Positions 52,414 through 60,709 of a stretch of DNA of 64,000 bases are shown in pieces. This DNA is from Acidimicrobiaceae bacterium. GTDB lineage: Bacteria; Actinomycetota; Acidimicrobiia; Acidimicrobiales; RAAP-2. Each line of letters starts with the position of its first letter. Position 1 is the first letter of the stretch. The notes below the pieces were generated by a model that worked only from the letters and a program-made list of their open reading frames with translations, was not told the origin of the DNA and did not search any database. A program made the position numbers and the translations under genes. Location of the stretch: contig PKXA01000024.1 of assembly GCA_003133325.1 (NCBI GenBank), positions 1 through 64,000 on the forward strand, written 5' to 3'.

Positions 52414-53661
52414 ATGCGGGAAAAGGCACCAGGGCGGTGGGAGCTGCGGGTGTACGTCGGGCGGGATGCCGTCACCGGCAGGCCGAAGCAGATCAGCCGG
52501 GTGTACACGGCTCCCCGGCGCGAGCCCGGTGCCGGCAAGCGCGAGGCGGCCAAGCAGCTCGCCGCGCTCGTCGCCGAGGTCGAGAGGGGAAAGCTCGGCG
52601 GGAGTAGCTCGACGCTCGGTGCACTGCTTGACGAGTACATCGCGCACATCGAACGGATGGGCCGGGCGCCCACGACGCTGTACGGGTACCGGCGGATCGT
52701 CGCCAAGCGGATCGGCCCGGCGCTCGGATCGAAGCGGCTGGACAAGCTGACGGCCCACGATCTCGACCGGTTCTACGCGGACCAGCTCGCCTCGGGGCTC
52801 GGCGGCCGGTCCGTGCACCACATCCACCGGCAGATCAGCGCGGCGCTCCGCCAAGGCCGCAAGTGGGGATGGGTGGCGACCAACGTTGCCGAGGACGCCA
52901 CGCCCCCGAAGCTCCGGCGGGCGGAGATGAACGTCCCGTCGCCGGAACAGGTCACGGCATTGATCGGCGAGGCCGCCCGGCCGGAGACGCGAGCGCCGGA
53001 GATCGCGGCCGTCATAACCGTGCTGGCACTGACCGGCATGCGCCGGGGCGAGCTGTGCGGGCTGCGATGGTCCGACGTGGACTGGCAAGGCTCCGCCGTC
53101 AACATCAACCAGGCGATCTGGCAGACAGGCGAAGGCATCGGGGCGAAGTCTCCGAAGAGCCACCAGGCGCGGCGCCTCTTGCTCGGAAAGAACGCAGTGG
53201 CAGTCCTCGCCGACCGGCACGCCCGGGCGAGTGCCGACGCGGAGATGGCGAAGGTGAGGCTTCCCGACAGCGCGTACATCTTCAGCCCGGACGTCGATGG
53301 CGCCGAACCGATCCATCCGGACTCGGTGACGCGGGCGTTCAACCGGCTGTGCCGCCGGATGGAAGAACCGGCACTGGTGAAGCTGCGTGAGAGTAATCCC
53401 AAGGCGACCCGGGCCGACCTGGCGGCGACAGATCGGTGGGACTTCCGGCTGCACGACCTTCGCCACTACACGGCGACCCAGCTGTTCGCGGCGGGGCTGA
53501 ACCCGAAGACCGTCGCCGACCGGCTCGGGCACGCCGACCCGTCGGTCACGCTGCGGGTGTACACGGCCAACACCGACGCGCAGGCGCAGGAGGCGGCCGA
53601 CTCGCTGGAGGCAGGGCTGGTGCTGCCGCCGATGGGTCGCAGGTCGCTGGGTGGGCAGTAG
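52414..53661 (+). CDS. tyrosine integrase of an element in tRNA-Arg
   Basis: ATG 52414 gives 415 residues; the frame is open to 52366 but the extra codons overlap the direct repeats. The N-terminal arm-binding domain is GRWELRVYVGRDAVTGRPKQISRVYTAP, and the core-binding SAM-like domain is TLGALLDEYIAHIERMGRAPTTLYGYRRI. The catalytic set is TGMRRGELCGLRWSDVD (Arg), HDLRHYTATQLF (HxxR), and LGHADPSVTLRVYTA (His and Tyr). It is intact and of the same family as the broken integrase at 142-1392. It would catalyse integration and excision at the adjacent tRNA gene. Confidence 0.93.
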   Translation: MREKAPGRWELRVYVGRDAVTGRPKQISRVYTAPRREPGAGKREAAKQLAALVAEVERGKLGGSSSTLGALLDEYIAHIERMGRAPTTLYGYRRIVAKRIGPALGSKRLDKLTAHDLDRFYADQLASGLGGRSVHHIHRQISAALRQGRKWGWVATNVAEDATPPKLRRAEMNVPSPEQVTALIGEAARPETRAPEIAAVITVLALTGMRRGELCGLRWSDVDWQGSAVNINQAIWQTGEGIGAKSPKSHQARRLLLGKNAVAVLADRHARASADAEMAKVRLPDSAYIFSPDVDGAEPIHPDSVTRAFNRLCRRMEEPALVKLRESNPKATRADLAATDRWDFRLHDLRHYTATQLFAAGLNPKTVADRLGHADPSVTLRVYTANTDAQAQEAADSLEAGLVLPPMGRRSLGGQ

Positions 53662-53820
53662 ATCGGCGCGGTGATCAGTCTTGATGGACCTACACCGGCG
53701 GCCAATAGATTTCTCGGCATCTGGAATCGGATTGATGTCCCGGCGAGCGCTCATGATCTTATGTTCTCACATACCAAACAGTCGTTTCATTTATGAGTGA
53801 TATGCGCTAGGGTGGACCCC

Positions 53821-54456
53821 GTGGACTTCCTCCGACCCGTCGAAGCCGTGATCCCTGGTGCCCGAGGCAAGGTCCTGGCCGTCTTCGCCGAGACGACTGC
53901 TGGGCTCAGTGTTCGCACGGCCGCCCGGCTCTCGGGTGTGAGCCTGGCCCAGACATCGCGGATCCTCCCGGAGTTGGCCACGCTGGGAGTTCTCGATCGG
54001 ACCGAGGTTCCGCCATCGACGGTGTACCGGCTTGTCGAGGAAAACGTGGCGTCGCGTGCCATTCGATTGCTGGCACGGTCCCGTGACCAAGTACTTTCAG
54101 AGCTCGGGGAATTGGCGAAGTCGATGGTGGTACCGCCGGTCAGCATCATGGTGTTCGGGTCGTTCGCCCGAGGCGAGGCGGGGCCGGAGAGTGACGTCGA
54201 CGTCATCATGGTCCAAGGAAGTTGTGTCGATGCCAGTTCTGAGTGGTCCGAGGGACTCGACGAGTGGCGTCGGGGGGCACGACGGCTGACTGGTAACGAG
54301 GTCGAGGTGATGGAAGTCGATGAGCTCGACGTCAGTTCGCGACTCCGATCACGCCGCCCCGTATGGCAGGACATCCGCCGAGACGGCATCGTCGTCTTCG
54401 GGAAGACGCTCGAAGAGCTGCAAGTCAACGAGCCGAAGGCACACCACGTTGCCTAA
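53821..54456 (+). CDS. MNT-type nucleotidyltransferase with N-terminal winged helix
   Basis: From GTG 53821 the protein has 211 residues. It begins with a winged helix (GLSVRTAARLSGVSLAQTSRILPELATLGVLDR). The minimal nucleotidyltransferase domain follows, with IMVFGSFARGEAGPESDVDVIMV (GS-x-D-x-D metal site) and later EVEVMEVDELD. MNT proteins of this kind act as antitoxins that AMPylate a HEPN partner, which here follows with an 8-bp overlap. The winged helix may give promoter control. The A+T-rich stretch at 53755-53810 probably holds the promoter. Confidence 0.85.
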   Translation: MDFLRPVEAVIPGARGKVLAVFAETTAGLSVRTAARLSGVSLAQTSRILPELATLGVLDRTEVPPSTVYRLVEENVASRAIRLLARSRDQVLSELGELAKSMVVPPVSIMVFGSFARGEAGPESDVDVIMVQGSCVDASSEWSEGLDEWRRGARRLTGNEVEVMEVDELDVSSRLRSRRPVWQDIRRDGIVVFGKTLEELQVNEPKAHHVA

Positions 54457-54859
54457 GCAGCCACCAAGGACCAAGCCTGTCACGATCGCTCAGGCAAAGC
54501 AGTACCTCGACAAGGCGGAGGAGTTCTTGGCCTCGGCGAATGACGATCTCGGCCAAAGCCGGATGATCGCCGCCACGAGCTCCGCCGTCCACGCTGCCAT
54601 CAACGCGAGCGACGTCGTGTCCGGCATTCGGTCGGGCCAGCGTTCTGCCGGCGAGTCCCATGGCCAGGCCTTGGAATTGCTGAAGAAATCGGGTGCCGAT
54701 GGTGTTGCTCTGGCCAAGGACCTTGCCCGACTAGTGGCACTCAAGCCGAAGGCCGAGTACGACCCATCCGACATCGCTCCGGGGACGGCCCGCCAGGCCG
54801 TCGAGCAGGCAGGCCGTTGCGTTGAAATCGCGCGCAGAGTACTTGCATCGCGGACGTGA
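54449..54859 (+). CDS. HEPN-domain partner of the MNT protein
   Basis: TTG 54449 gives 136 residues, nearly all helix: TIAQAKQYLDKAEEFLASANDDLGQSRMIAATSSAVHAAINASDVVSG followed by ALAKDLARLVALKPKAEYDPSDIAPGTARQAVEQAGRCVEIARRVL. The order and position fit a HEPN protein. The canonical R-x4-6-H RNase motif is absent; the place where it would lie reads LKPKAEY, a pattern seen in a non-canonical HEPN subgroup. It is coupled to the MNT gene, and toxicity is therefore unsure. Confidence 0.72.
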   Translation: MPKQPPRTKPVTIAQAKQYLDKAEEFLASANDDLGQSRMIAATSSAVHAAINASDVVSGIRSGQRSAGESHGQALELLKKSGADGVALAKDLARLVALKPKAEYDPSDIAPGTARQAVEQAGRCVEIARRVLASRT

Positions 54860-55316
54860 GTGAAGGGCTCAGCGACCGGGGCGAAACGCAAGACTGATCT
54901 TGTCTTGATTGGCTTCACCGACGCAGCGAGACGCTCCATCGCCGGGAGCCGCTCCTCGGAATAGGTTCCCATCGTCAGTCGAGGTCTTGACTCCTTGACC
55001 GCCATTGGCAGACTCAGCTCCCGCTGTTGCGTCTCATACACGCTCCCGAATGTGGCGATACCAATCGTGGCGGTCACGGATACTGTCCGGTCAAAGTCCC
55101 GAGCGGACGTTGGTACTCGATGTTGCCTCGCGTCGATGTGGCCGGTACATAGGAGCCGTGCGGGCCGGCGCCAACTCCGAACTGCGGTCGGGAAAGGGCC
55201 ATATTGGCGATGCCCCATTCCCGCCAACGTCGCGGCCAGTCACATCGGCGTCCCGTCGCGGGGCGGATCCATGGTGTCTGGGAGTGCTCCCCTCGCCCGA
55301 GGCTGTGCGTATAGGC
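54860..55316. other. gap between MNT-HEPN and VapBC pairs
   Basis: No gene is called. A minus-strand frame (about 55085 to 54860) has some protein-like stretches (IGIATFGSVYETQQRELSLP, EERLPAMERLAASVKPIKT), but it then runs into the HEPN gene without a stop, so it is more likely a remnant or chance. Confidence 0.25.
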
Positions 55317-55344
55317 GTATCACGTATGACACCGTCTGTGATAC
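55317..55344. promoter_or_regulatory. operator-like inverted repeat of the VapBC pair
   Basis: GTATCAC (55317-55323) and GTGATAC (55338-55344) are perfect inverted arms. TACAGT at 55342-55347 could be the -10 box, placing transcription start at or next to the ATG at 55354. Ribbon-helix-helix antitoxins bind such sites. Confidence 0.55.
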
Positions 55345-55353
55345 AGTAGTCGT

Positions 55354-55599
55354 ATGAGAAGCCTGCGCCTCGATCCCGATCTCGACGAGAAGGTTCAGCG
55401 AGCCGCCACGGTCAAGGGCGAGTCGGTGTCTGAGTTCATCCGGCACGCGGCCGAGGAGCGTGCCAACGCGACGCTGGCGGACCGCCCAGGCGATATCTTC
55501 GCCGATGTCGTCGGTACCATCCACGGCGGAGGCGGGCGTGCCCGGCACTCGGGAGAGGCCTTCACGAGAGTCTTGGCCGATGACCGAGCTGGACGTTGA
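55354..55599 (+). CDS. VapB-like ribbon-helix-helix antitoxin
   Basis: The 81-residue protein starts with the RHH fold (MRSLRLDPDLDEKVQRAATVKGESVSEFIRHAAEERAN). A flexible tail (GDIFADVVGTIHGGGGRARHSGEAFTRVL) of the type that inserts into a PIN toxin follows. It ends in TGA overlapping the TTG start of the toxin. Confidence 0.87.
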   Translation: MRSLRLDPDLDEKVQRAATVKGESVSEFIRHAAEERANATLADRPGDIFADVVGTIHGGGGRARHSGEAFTRVLADDRAGR

Positions 55600-56009
55600 C
55601 GCTCACCGATGCTGGACCTCTCATCGCCCTCATTGACGCCGATGAAGCGGACCACGTCGCCTGCCTGGAGGCGCTCGACGAGCTCTCTTTGCCGTTGGTG
55701 ACGACATGGCCGGCGTTCACCGAGGCGATGTACCTCCTAGCAAGGGCCGGAGGGATCCAGGGACAGCGGGCACTCTGGCGGTTAGTTCACACCGGTCGCC
55801 TGATCGTCGCTGACCTCTCAGCGTCCGCGCTCGAACGCAGCGCCCGGCTGATGGATCAATACGCTGACAGGCCCATGGACCTCGCCGATGCCACCCTGGT
55901 CGCATTCGCCGAGGAGCATGGTCACCGCAGGATCTTCACGCTCGACTCCGACTTTCACGTCTACCGCATCCGTGGCCGCCAGCGCTTTGAGGTTGTCCCC
56001 ACCCGCTGA
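55596..56009 (+). CDS. VapC-like PIN-domain ribonuclease toxin
   Basis: The 137-residue protein has the PIN acidic set: LTDAGPLIALIDADEADH (first Asp), TTWPAFTEAMYLL (Glu), DLADATLVAFAEEHG (Asp) and IFTLDSDFHVYR (last Asp). PIN toxins cut tRNA or rRNA. It is coupled to vapB by TTGA. Repeat copy G follows at once downstream. Confidence 0.9.
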   Translation: MTLTDAGPLIALIDADEADHVACLEALDELSLPLVTTWPAFTEAMYLLARAGGIQGQRALWRLVHTGRLIVADLSASALERSARLMDQYADRPMDLADATLVAFAEEHGHRRIFTLDSDFHVYRIRGRQRFEVVPTR

Positions 56010-56023
56010 CCGGGTGCCCGGCT

Positions 56024-56128
56024 GGAGCACCGAACGACGCGCCAGAATGACTGTGCTCCGGTGCCAAATGCCAGCGCAGAACGCACCTACGCGTGCGCTC
56101 GCTGTCCGCAAGCACTCTCGGCGTCGGA
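56024..56128 (-). repeat. dispersed repeat family, copy G (inverted, partial)
   Basis: On the minus strand this reads GACGCCGAGAGTGCTTGC, GCGAGCGCACGCGTAGGTGC, GTTCTGCGCTG and CATTCTGGCGCGTCGTTCGG, in the order of copies C, E and F. It lacks the CACCCACAGCACCGG block. It is the only copy outside 1.9-18.1 kb and the only one in this orientation. Confidence 0.6.
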
Positions 56129-56259
56129 AAGTACGCGGCACGCAGTAAACCATGGCTAGGGGACGCACAGTCGCGAGTGCCTCGACAGGAGCGTGGAGGG
56201 GCCGAACGCCTTTGTTTGCCGGCATTCACATAGCAGCCGGCACAATCCTGAGATGATTG

Positions 56260-56297
56260 TTGACTATTCCTATCAACTTTAGTTAAATAGTAGGAAT
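56260..56297 (+). promoter_or_regulatory. promoter and inverted repeat of the second Tau-type operon
   Basis: TTGACT (56260-56265) and TTAAAT (56283-56288) are 17 bp apart, and the ATG at 56296 lies at the expected start of transcription, so the mRNA is probably leaderless. ATTCCTA (56266-56272) and TAGGAAT (56291-56297) flank the -10 box and match the half-sites at 29067-29087. Confidence 0.55.
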
Positions 56298-57345
56298 GAG
56301 AGCCAAGACCGCCCCCATCAAGTCCGCCTTCGTGGCCCTCGCCGTGTCAGGAGCGCTGCTCTCTGCCTGCGGGACGAGCACCTCGGCCAGTCCCACCACG
56401 ACTGCGTCATCCACGAAGAGCGTCACCACCTCGACAATCCCGGCGGGCACGGTCCTGCGGGTGGGTGAGCAGTTGAAGAACCTCTCAACGATCCTTTCCA
56501 TCGCGGGCCAGGACAAGGACTTCCCGTACCAGGTCCAGTACTCGGAGTTCGTCGGCGGCCCGCCGATGCTCCAGGCGTTCCAAGGCGGCTTGATCGATGC
56601 CGGGTACGTCTTCAGCACCCCGCTGATCTTCGCCCAAGCGGCCAACCAGGCCGTCACGGCGGTCGCCGGGTTCGGGACCCAGGGCAGCGGCTACGCCCTT
56701 GTCTCTGCACCGGGGAACACGTCCATCAAGAAGTGGGCAGACCTGAAAGGCAAGAAGGTCGCCTACCAGGTGGGCACCGCAGGTGAGGCCGTGCTGCTCG
56801 AGGGGCTCAAGACCGCAGGGCTCTCGTACAGCGACATCACCACCGTCAACCTGCCCACGACCCAGGTGGCCGCAGCACTCCAAGGGGGATCGGCAGATGC
56901 CGGTATCACTGTCGAGCCGCTGCTCAGCGTCTTCCTGCAGGCGAACCCGACAGCGCGGGTGGTCACCTACTCGACGCAGATCACCGATCGGACCGGCTTC
57001 CTGATAGCGACTTCTGCTGCGCTGGCTGACACCGCGAGGTCTGCAGCCCTCGCTGACTACCTCACCCGTCTCGTGAAGGCCTACAACTACCTGCGGGCCC
57101 ACCCTGAGAAGTCGACGCAGGCGATCTTGGTGCAGCAGTACGGGCTGAGCCCGGCACGAGCGAATGAGGTGGCGACGCGGGAGGGACCCACCGCCTTCGT
57201 CATGCTGCCCGGAGCAGTCTTCGCCGCACAGCAGAACGTGGCTGACCTCTTCGCTGCAGCCGGTCAGATCCCCTCGAAGATCAACGTGGCCAAGGAGTTC
57301 GACTCGAGGTTCAATGACCTCATCACCTCGGTGCAGGACTCATGA
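56296..57345 (+). CDS. Tau/Ssu-type ABC substrate-binding lipoprotein
   Basis: The 349-residue protein has a signal peptide with lipobox LLSAC and a Thr/Ser-rich linker. The SsuA-type fold follows: GPPMLQAFQGGLIDAGYVFSTPLIFAQAANQ, LKGKKVAYQVGTAGEAVLLEGLKTAGL and GGSADAGITVEPLLSVFLQ. Because the operon ends in a TauD-type dioxygenase, the ligand is most likely an alkanesulfonate or a related sulfur ester. Confidence 0.9.
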   Translation: MRAKTAPIKSAFVALAVSGALLSACGTSTSASPTTTASSTKSVTTSTIPAGTVLRVGEQLKNLSTILSIAGQDKDFPYQVQYSEFVGGPPMLQAFQGGLIDAGYVFSTPLIFAQAANQAVTAVAGFGTQGSGYALVSAPGNTSIKKWADLKGKKVAYQVGTAGEAVLLEGLKTAGLSYSDITTVNLPTTQVAAALQGGSADAGITVEPLLSVFLQANPTARVVTYSTQITDRTGFLIATSAALADTARSAALADYLTRLVKAYNYLRAHPEKSTQAILVQQYGLSPARANEVATREGPTAFVMLPGAVFAAQQNVADLFAAAGQIPSKINVAKEFDSRFNDLITSVQDS

Positions 57346-58247
57346 CGGTGGTCGACACCGACCGTATCGTGGTCGCAGCGACCCGATCAGCCGAGTTGAA
57401 TCCGGACATAGCAGCGCTGCCACTGACAGGGGCCGCACCGGTATTCGTCAAGCTCCCGTCCGGGGTCACCGACGAGTTGGGAGGACACCGTGCCCGTCCG
57501 GGTAGGGGGCGGCAGCGACTGATCGGGGTCGCGCTGCTGTTCGTCCTCTGGGAGGCTGCCTCTTTGCTCGGGTGGATCAAGCCGCAGGATCTGGCGCCGC
57601 CCACCGCGGTTGTCACTACCGGCGCACACCTGCTCAGCAATGGGGCACTCCTCACCGCCTTGTGGGCATCACTTCAGCGGGTCTTCTGGGGCCTGTTCGT
57701 CGGGGTCCCGCTTGGTGCACTGCTGGCGCTGGCCGCGGGTCTATCGAGGACAGGAGAGAACCTGATCGACGGCAACGTCCAGATGCTCCGGTTCGTACCC
57801 ATCATCGGCCTCGAGTCGCTCTTCGTCCTCTGGCTGGGCGTCGGTGAGACGGCGAAGATAGCGATGATCACCCTCGGCGTGATGTTCCCCATCTACGTCA
57901 ACACCTATGCCGCGATCCGTTCCCTCGATCCCCGTTTCGGCGAGCTGGCCGACGTCCTCGGCCTGAGCCAGTGGGCACGCATTCGCCGGATCGTGCTTCC
58001 CGCAGCACTGCCCGGATTCCTGGTCGGCCTGAGGATGGCGATGGCGGTGGCGTGGCTGCTGCTGGTCTTCGCTGAGCAGATCAACGCTTCGAGCGGCCTC
58101 GGCTACCTCATCGTGCAGGCGCAGACCTTCTTCCAGTCCAACGTGATCGTGGTCTGCCTTGTCTGCTACGCCGTGCTCGGGTTGCTCACCGACTCCCTGG
58201 TTCGCTTCATCGAGCGAGTCACTCTTCGCTGGCAGCCGGGCCGATGA
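57342..58247 (+). CDS. Tau/Ssu-type ABC permease
   Basis: The 301-residue protein has a long polar N terminus and six membrane helices. FVPIIGLESLFVLWLGVGETAKIAMITLGVMFPIYVNTY and the coupling loop ELADVLGLSQWARIRRIVLPAALPGFLVGLR are typical of SsuC/TauC. It overlaps both neighbours by 4 bp (ATGA), so the three transport genes are one unit. Confidence 0.92.
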   Translation: MTVVDTDRIVVAATRSAELNPDIAALPLTGAAPVFVKLPSGVTDELGGHRARPGRGRQRLIGVALLFVLWEAASLLGWIKPQDLAPPTAVVTTGAHLLSNGALLTALWASLQRVFWGLFVGVPLGALLALAAGLSRTGENLIDGNVQMLRFVPIIGLESLFVLWLGVGETAKIAMITLGVMFPIYVNTYAAIRSLDPRFGELADVLGLSQWARIRRIVLPAALPGFLVGLRMAMAVAWLLLVFAEQINASSGLGYLIVQAQTFFQSNVIVVCLVCYAVLGLLTDSLVRFIERVTLRWQPGR

Positions 58248-59035
58248 GCGTGGGCATTGTGACTGCGACCGAGCCGGCGATGGAGTTCCTGGCTCCGAGT
58301 GGTGCGGTCTGGGTCCGTGATCTCCGTCGTAGCTTCGCCGACCGTGAGATCGTGCGCGGTGTCGATCTTCGGATCGCCCCCGGTGAGTTCGTCGCCCTGC
58401 TGGGTCGTAGCGGGTCGGGGAAGACCACGATCCTGAGAGCGCTGGCCGGGCTTGACGGCGGCGTGACGGGCGAGCTCTACGTGCCCGAACGTCGCTCTGT
58501 GGTTTTTCAGGATCCGAGGCTGCTTCCCTGGGCGGACGTGCTCGGCAACGTGATACTCGGCACGCAGGGATCGGCAGCGGCAGCCCGAGGCGCCGAGGCG
58601 CTCGACGAGGTCGGCCTGGCTGGCCACGAGAGCGACTGGCCCAAGACGCTCTCCGGTGGCGAGGCGCAACGGGTCGCACTCGCCCGGGCGTTGGTGCGCG
58701 AGCCACATCTGCTCTTGCTCGATGAGCCGTTCGGTGCGCTCGATGCCCTCACCCGGATCAGGATGCACTCCCTCGTCGTGAAACTTTGCGAGCGCCACCA
58801 TCCGGCCGTGCTCTTCGTGACCCATGACGTCGATGAAGCGATTCTGCTGGCTGATCGGGTGCTCGTACTCAGCGAGGGCCAGATTTCGCTCGACACGGCG
58901 GTGGAGGTCGCCCAGCCCCGTCTGCGCAGCGATCACCAATTCAGTGCATTGCGCTCGACCCTCCTGGCTGAGCTCGGCGTCGATGAGTCGACAGAGGGTT
59001 CGACCCACACAGGCGACCCCATCCAGATCCAATAG
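58244..59035 (+). CDS. Tau/Ssu-type ABC ATP-binding protein
   Basis: The 263-residue protein has Walker A GRSGSGKTT, Q-loop VVFQDPRLLPWADVLGNV, signature LSGGEAQRVALARAL, Walker B LLLLDEPFGALD and H-loop FVTHDVDEA. The Q-loop sequence is that of SsuB. It energises uptake by the preceding permease. Confidence 0.93.
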   Translation: MSVGIVTATEPAMEFLAPSGAVWVRDLRRSFADREIVRGVDLRIAPGEFVALLGRSGSGKTTILRALAGLDGGVTGELYVPERRSVVFQDPRLLPWADVLGNVILGTQGSAAAARGAEALDEVGLAGHESDWPKTLSGGEAQRVALARALVREPHLLLLDEPFGALDALTRIRMHSLVVKLCERHHPAVLFVTHDVDEAILLADRVLVLSEGQISLDTAVEVAQPRLRSDHQFSALRSTLLAELGVDESTEGSTHTGDPIQIQ

Positions 59036-59075
59036 CCCAGCAATCCCCCAACCGACTGAACAGGAGAGAAGGACA

Positions 59076-59957
59076 ATGACCATCATCGACACGAGGGTTG
59101 ACCTCGATATCACCCCACTCTCGGGGAACATAGGTGCCGAGATCCGCGGAGTAGACCTAGGGAACCTCGACGAGGAGTCCGTACGAGAGATCCGGCGCAT
59201 CTGGCTCGACCGCAAAGTCGTGTTCTTCCCCGGACAGGACCTCGACCCCGAGAGCCATCAGGCCTTCGCCGCGCATTTCGGCGAACTGACCGAGGGGCAC
59301 CCGGTGGTTCCGGGTCTCGACGGCTTCCCGAACGTCTTCGAGATCGACTACTCGAAGGCCCGCGAGCTCTACGCCTCCTACGGCGACGTCTCAACCCGGA
59401 CCCAGGGTCTGGACTGGCACACCGACGTGACTTTCGTGGAGCGCCCCCCGCTTGGGTCGATCCTGCGTGCCGTGGTCGCCCCCCCGGCGGGCGGTGACAC
59501 CGTGTTCTCCAATCAGCAGGCGGCCTTCGAGGCGTTTAGCCCCTCGTTCCAGGCTTTCCTCGAGACACTCACCGCCGTCCACGACGGGCAGAAGGCATTC
59601 CAATCCATTTTCGACAAGAATGGATCGGGGCGCTGGGAAGGTCAGGAAGTGCCGAAGCTCGATCCGGTCATACACCCCGTCGTTCGGACGCACCCCGAGA
59701 CCGGCGCCAAGGTCCTCTTCGTCAACCCTGGCTTCACCTCGCACATCGACGGGCTCGAGCGCAGTGAGAGTGACGCGCTCCTCGGGTTCCTCTACAACCA
59801 CTCCGTCAAGCCCGAGTTCACCGTGCGCTACCACTGGGCTACAGGTGACATCGCCTTCTGGGACAACCGTGCCACACAGCACTCGGTCGTCGGCGACTTC
59901 GGTGAGCAACACCGGGTCATCCAGCGGGTCACCCTCCGCGGTGATGTGCCCGTCTGA
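59076..59957 (+). CDS. TauD/TfdA-family Fe(II)/2-oxoglutarate dioxygenase
   Basis: ATG 59076 follows GGAGAGAAGG and gives 293 residues. It has the TauD pattern: TPLSGNIGAEIRGVDLGNLDE, VVFFPGQDLDPESHQAFAAHFG, iron ligands His and Asp in LDWHTDVTFVERPP, distal His in NRATQHSVVGDFG, and 2-oxoglutarate Arg in HRVIQRVTLRGD. Relatives oxidise sulfonates or sulfate esters to release sulfite or sulfate. With the ABC importer upstream, this completes a sulfur-scavenging operon. An alkylsulfatase (AtsK-like) role is equally possible. Confidence 0.92.
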   Translation: MTIIDTRVDLDITPLSGNIGAEIRGVDLGNLDEESVREIRRIWLDRKVVFFPGQDLDPESHQAFAAHFGELTEGHPVVPGLDGFPNVFEIDYSKARELYASYGDVSTRTQGLDWHTDVTFVERPPLGSILRAVVAPPAGGDTVFSNQQAAFEAFSPSFQAFLETLTAVHDGQKAFQSIFDKNGSGRWEGQEVPKLDPVIHPVVRTHPETGAKVLFVNPGFTSHIDGLERSESDALLGFLYNHSVKPEFTVRYHWATGDIAFWDNRATQHSVVGDFGEQHRVIQRVTLRGDVPV

Positions 59958-60247
59958 GCTCGTAGCAGCTCCGGCCTCCCACGTGGAACCCCCCCACACA
60001 CGGCGACCGCCGATGACGGCCACGGTGTGACCGGGCCGTGACGTCATCGCGCTGGACCCATCCGTTCTGCACGCGTCAGGTATCGCCGTGCGGGACGGAC
60101 GGGTGCCGCACATGGGAACGCCTGTCGGGGTGAGCGACGCGCTCGGATCGGCACCGTCTGACGGCTCCGACCGTGCAGCAGTCCTGCCACCGGAGCTGCG
60201 CGACCTCTGGGAGGGCCAGGTCACGGGATGGTCGGAGTCTCTCTGCG
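59958..60247. other. intergenic region, no intact gene
   Basis: This follows the dioxygenase gene. A few protein-like codons (VIALDPSVLHASGIAVRDGR) occur near 60040-60100, but nothing is complete. A terminator is expected here but I could not define one. Confidence 0.3.
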
Positions 60248-60391
60248 ATGGTCCGATCGAACGTTGCAGTCGCTCAGATGCTCCAGGAGTTCGCCGACCT
60301 GCCCGGTATATCGGGCAGCGACCCGTTCAACGTGCGGGCTTTGTTCACCCCAGCGCGGCGGACCCGGCGCGAGGTACCGCCTCGCAGGTGA
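60248..60391 (+). pseudogene. fragment like the N terminus of PolX-family DNA polymerase/exonuclease
   Basis: The frame reads SNVAVAQMLQEFADLPGISG then SDPFNVRALFTPARR, which follows the N-terminal helix-hairpin-helix of PolX (N-x-E-VA-x-x-x-x-EIADLLEI-x-G-x-NPF-x-VRAY). Only about 45 residues remain and the downstream part is lost. Confidence 0.35.
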
Positions 60392-60709
60392 GAAGGCGCC
60401 CCGGGCAACGGCTGGTTGTCAGGCAGAGATCGCAAGTTCCCGCGGTGCCTCCCTGATGAGCCTGATCGTTGACAGTGCCACACCGAATGGCCATTCTGTG
60501 GGCCCCGCTCATGTTGCTGGTTAGCCGGATACCGGTCCTTGCTGGTCCACACTTGGGCCACCAAGATCTGAAAGGCTGATCAAACGTGAGGTCTGACCTC
60601 CGGCCCCGGTGCTGATCAACGAGAGGTAATCCGACATAGCCAAGCCCCCGTCGTCAACGACTCCAAACCGCAACGGACCCTCGCTGGGCACGCGGGGACC
60701 AGCTCTTCG

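Noticed and set aside
54860-55227. Minus-strand gene overlapping the HEPN 3' end
   Set aside because: A few stretches look protein-like, but the frame continues through the HEPN gene without a stop and no family is recognised.
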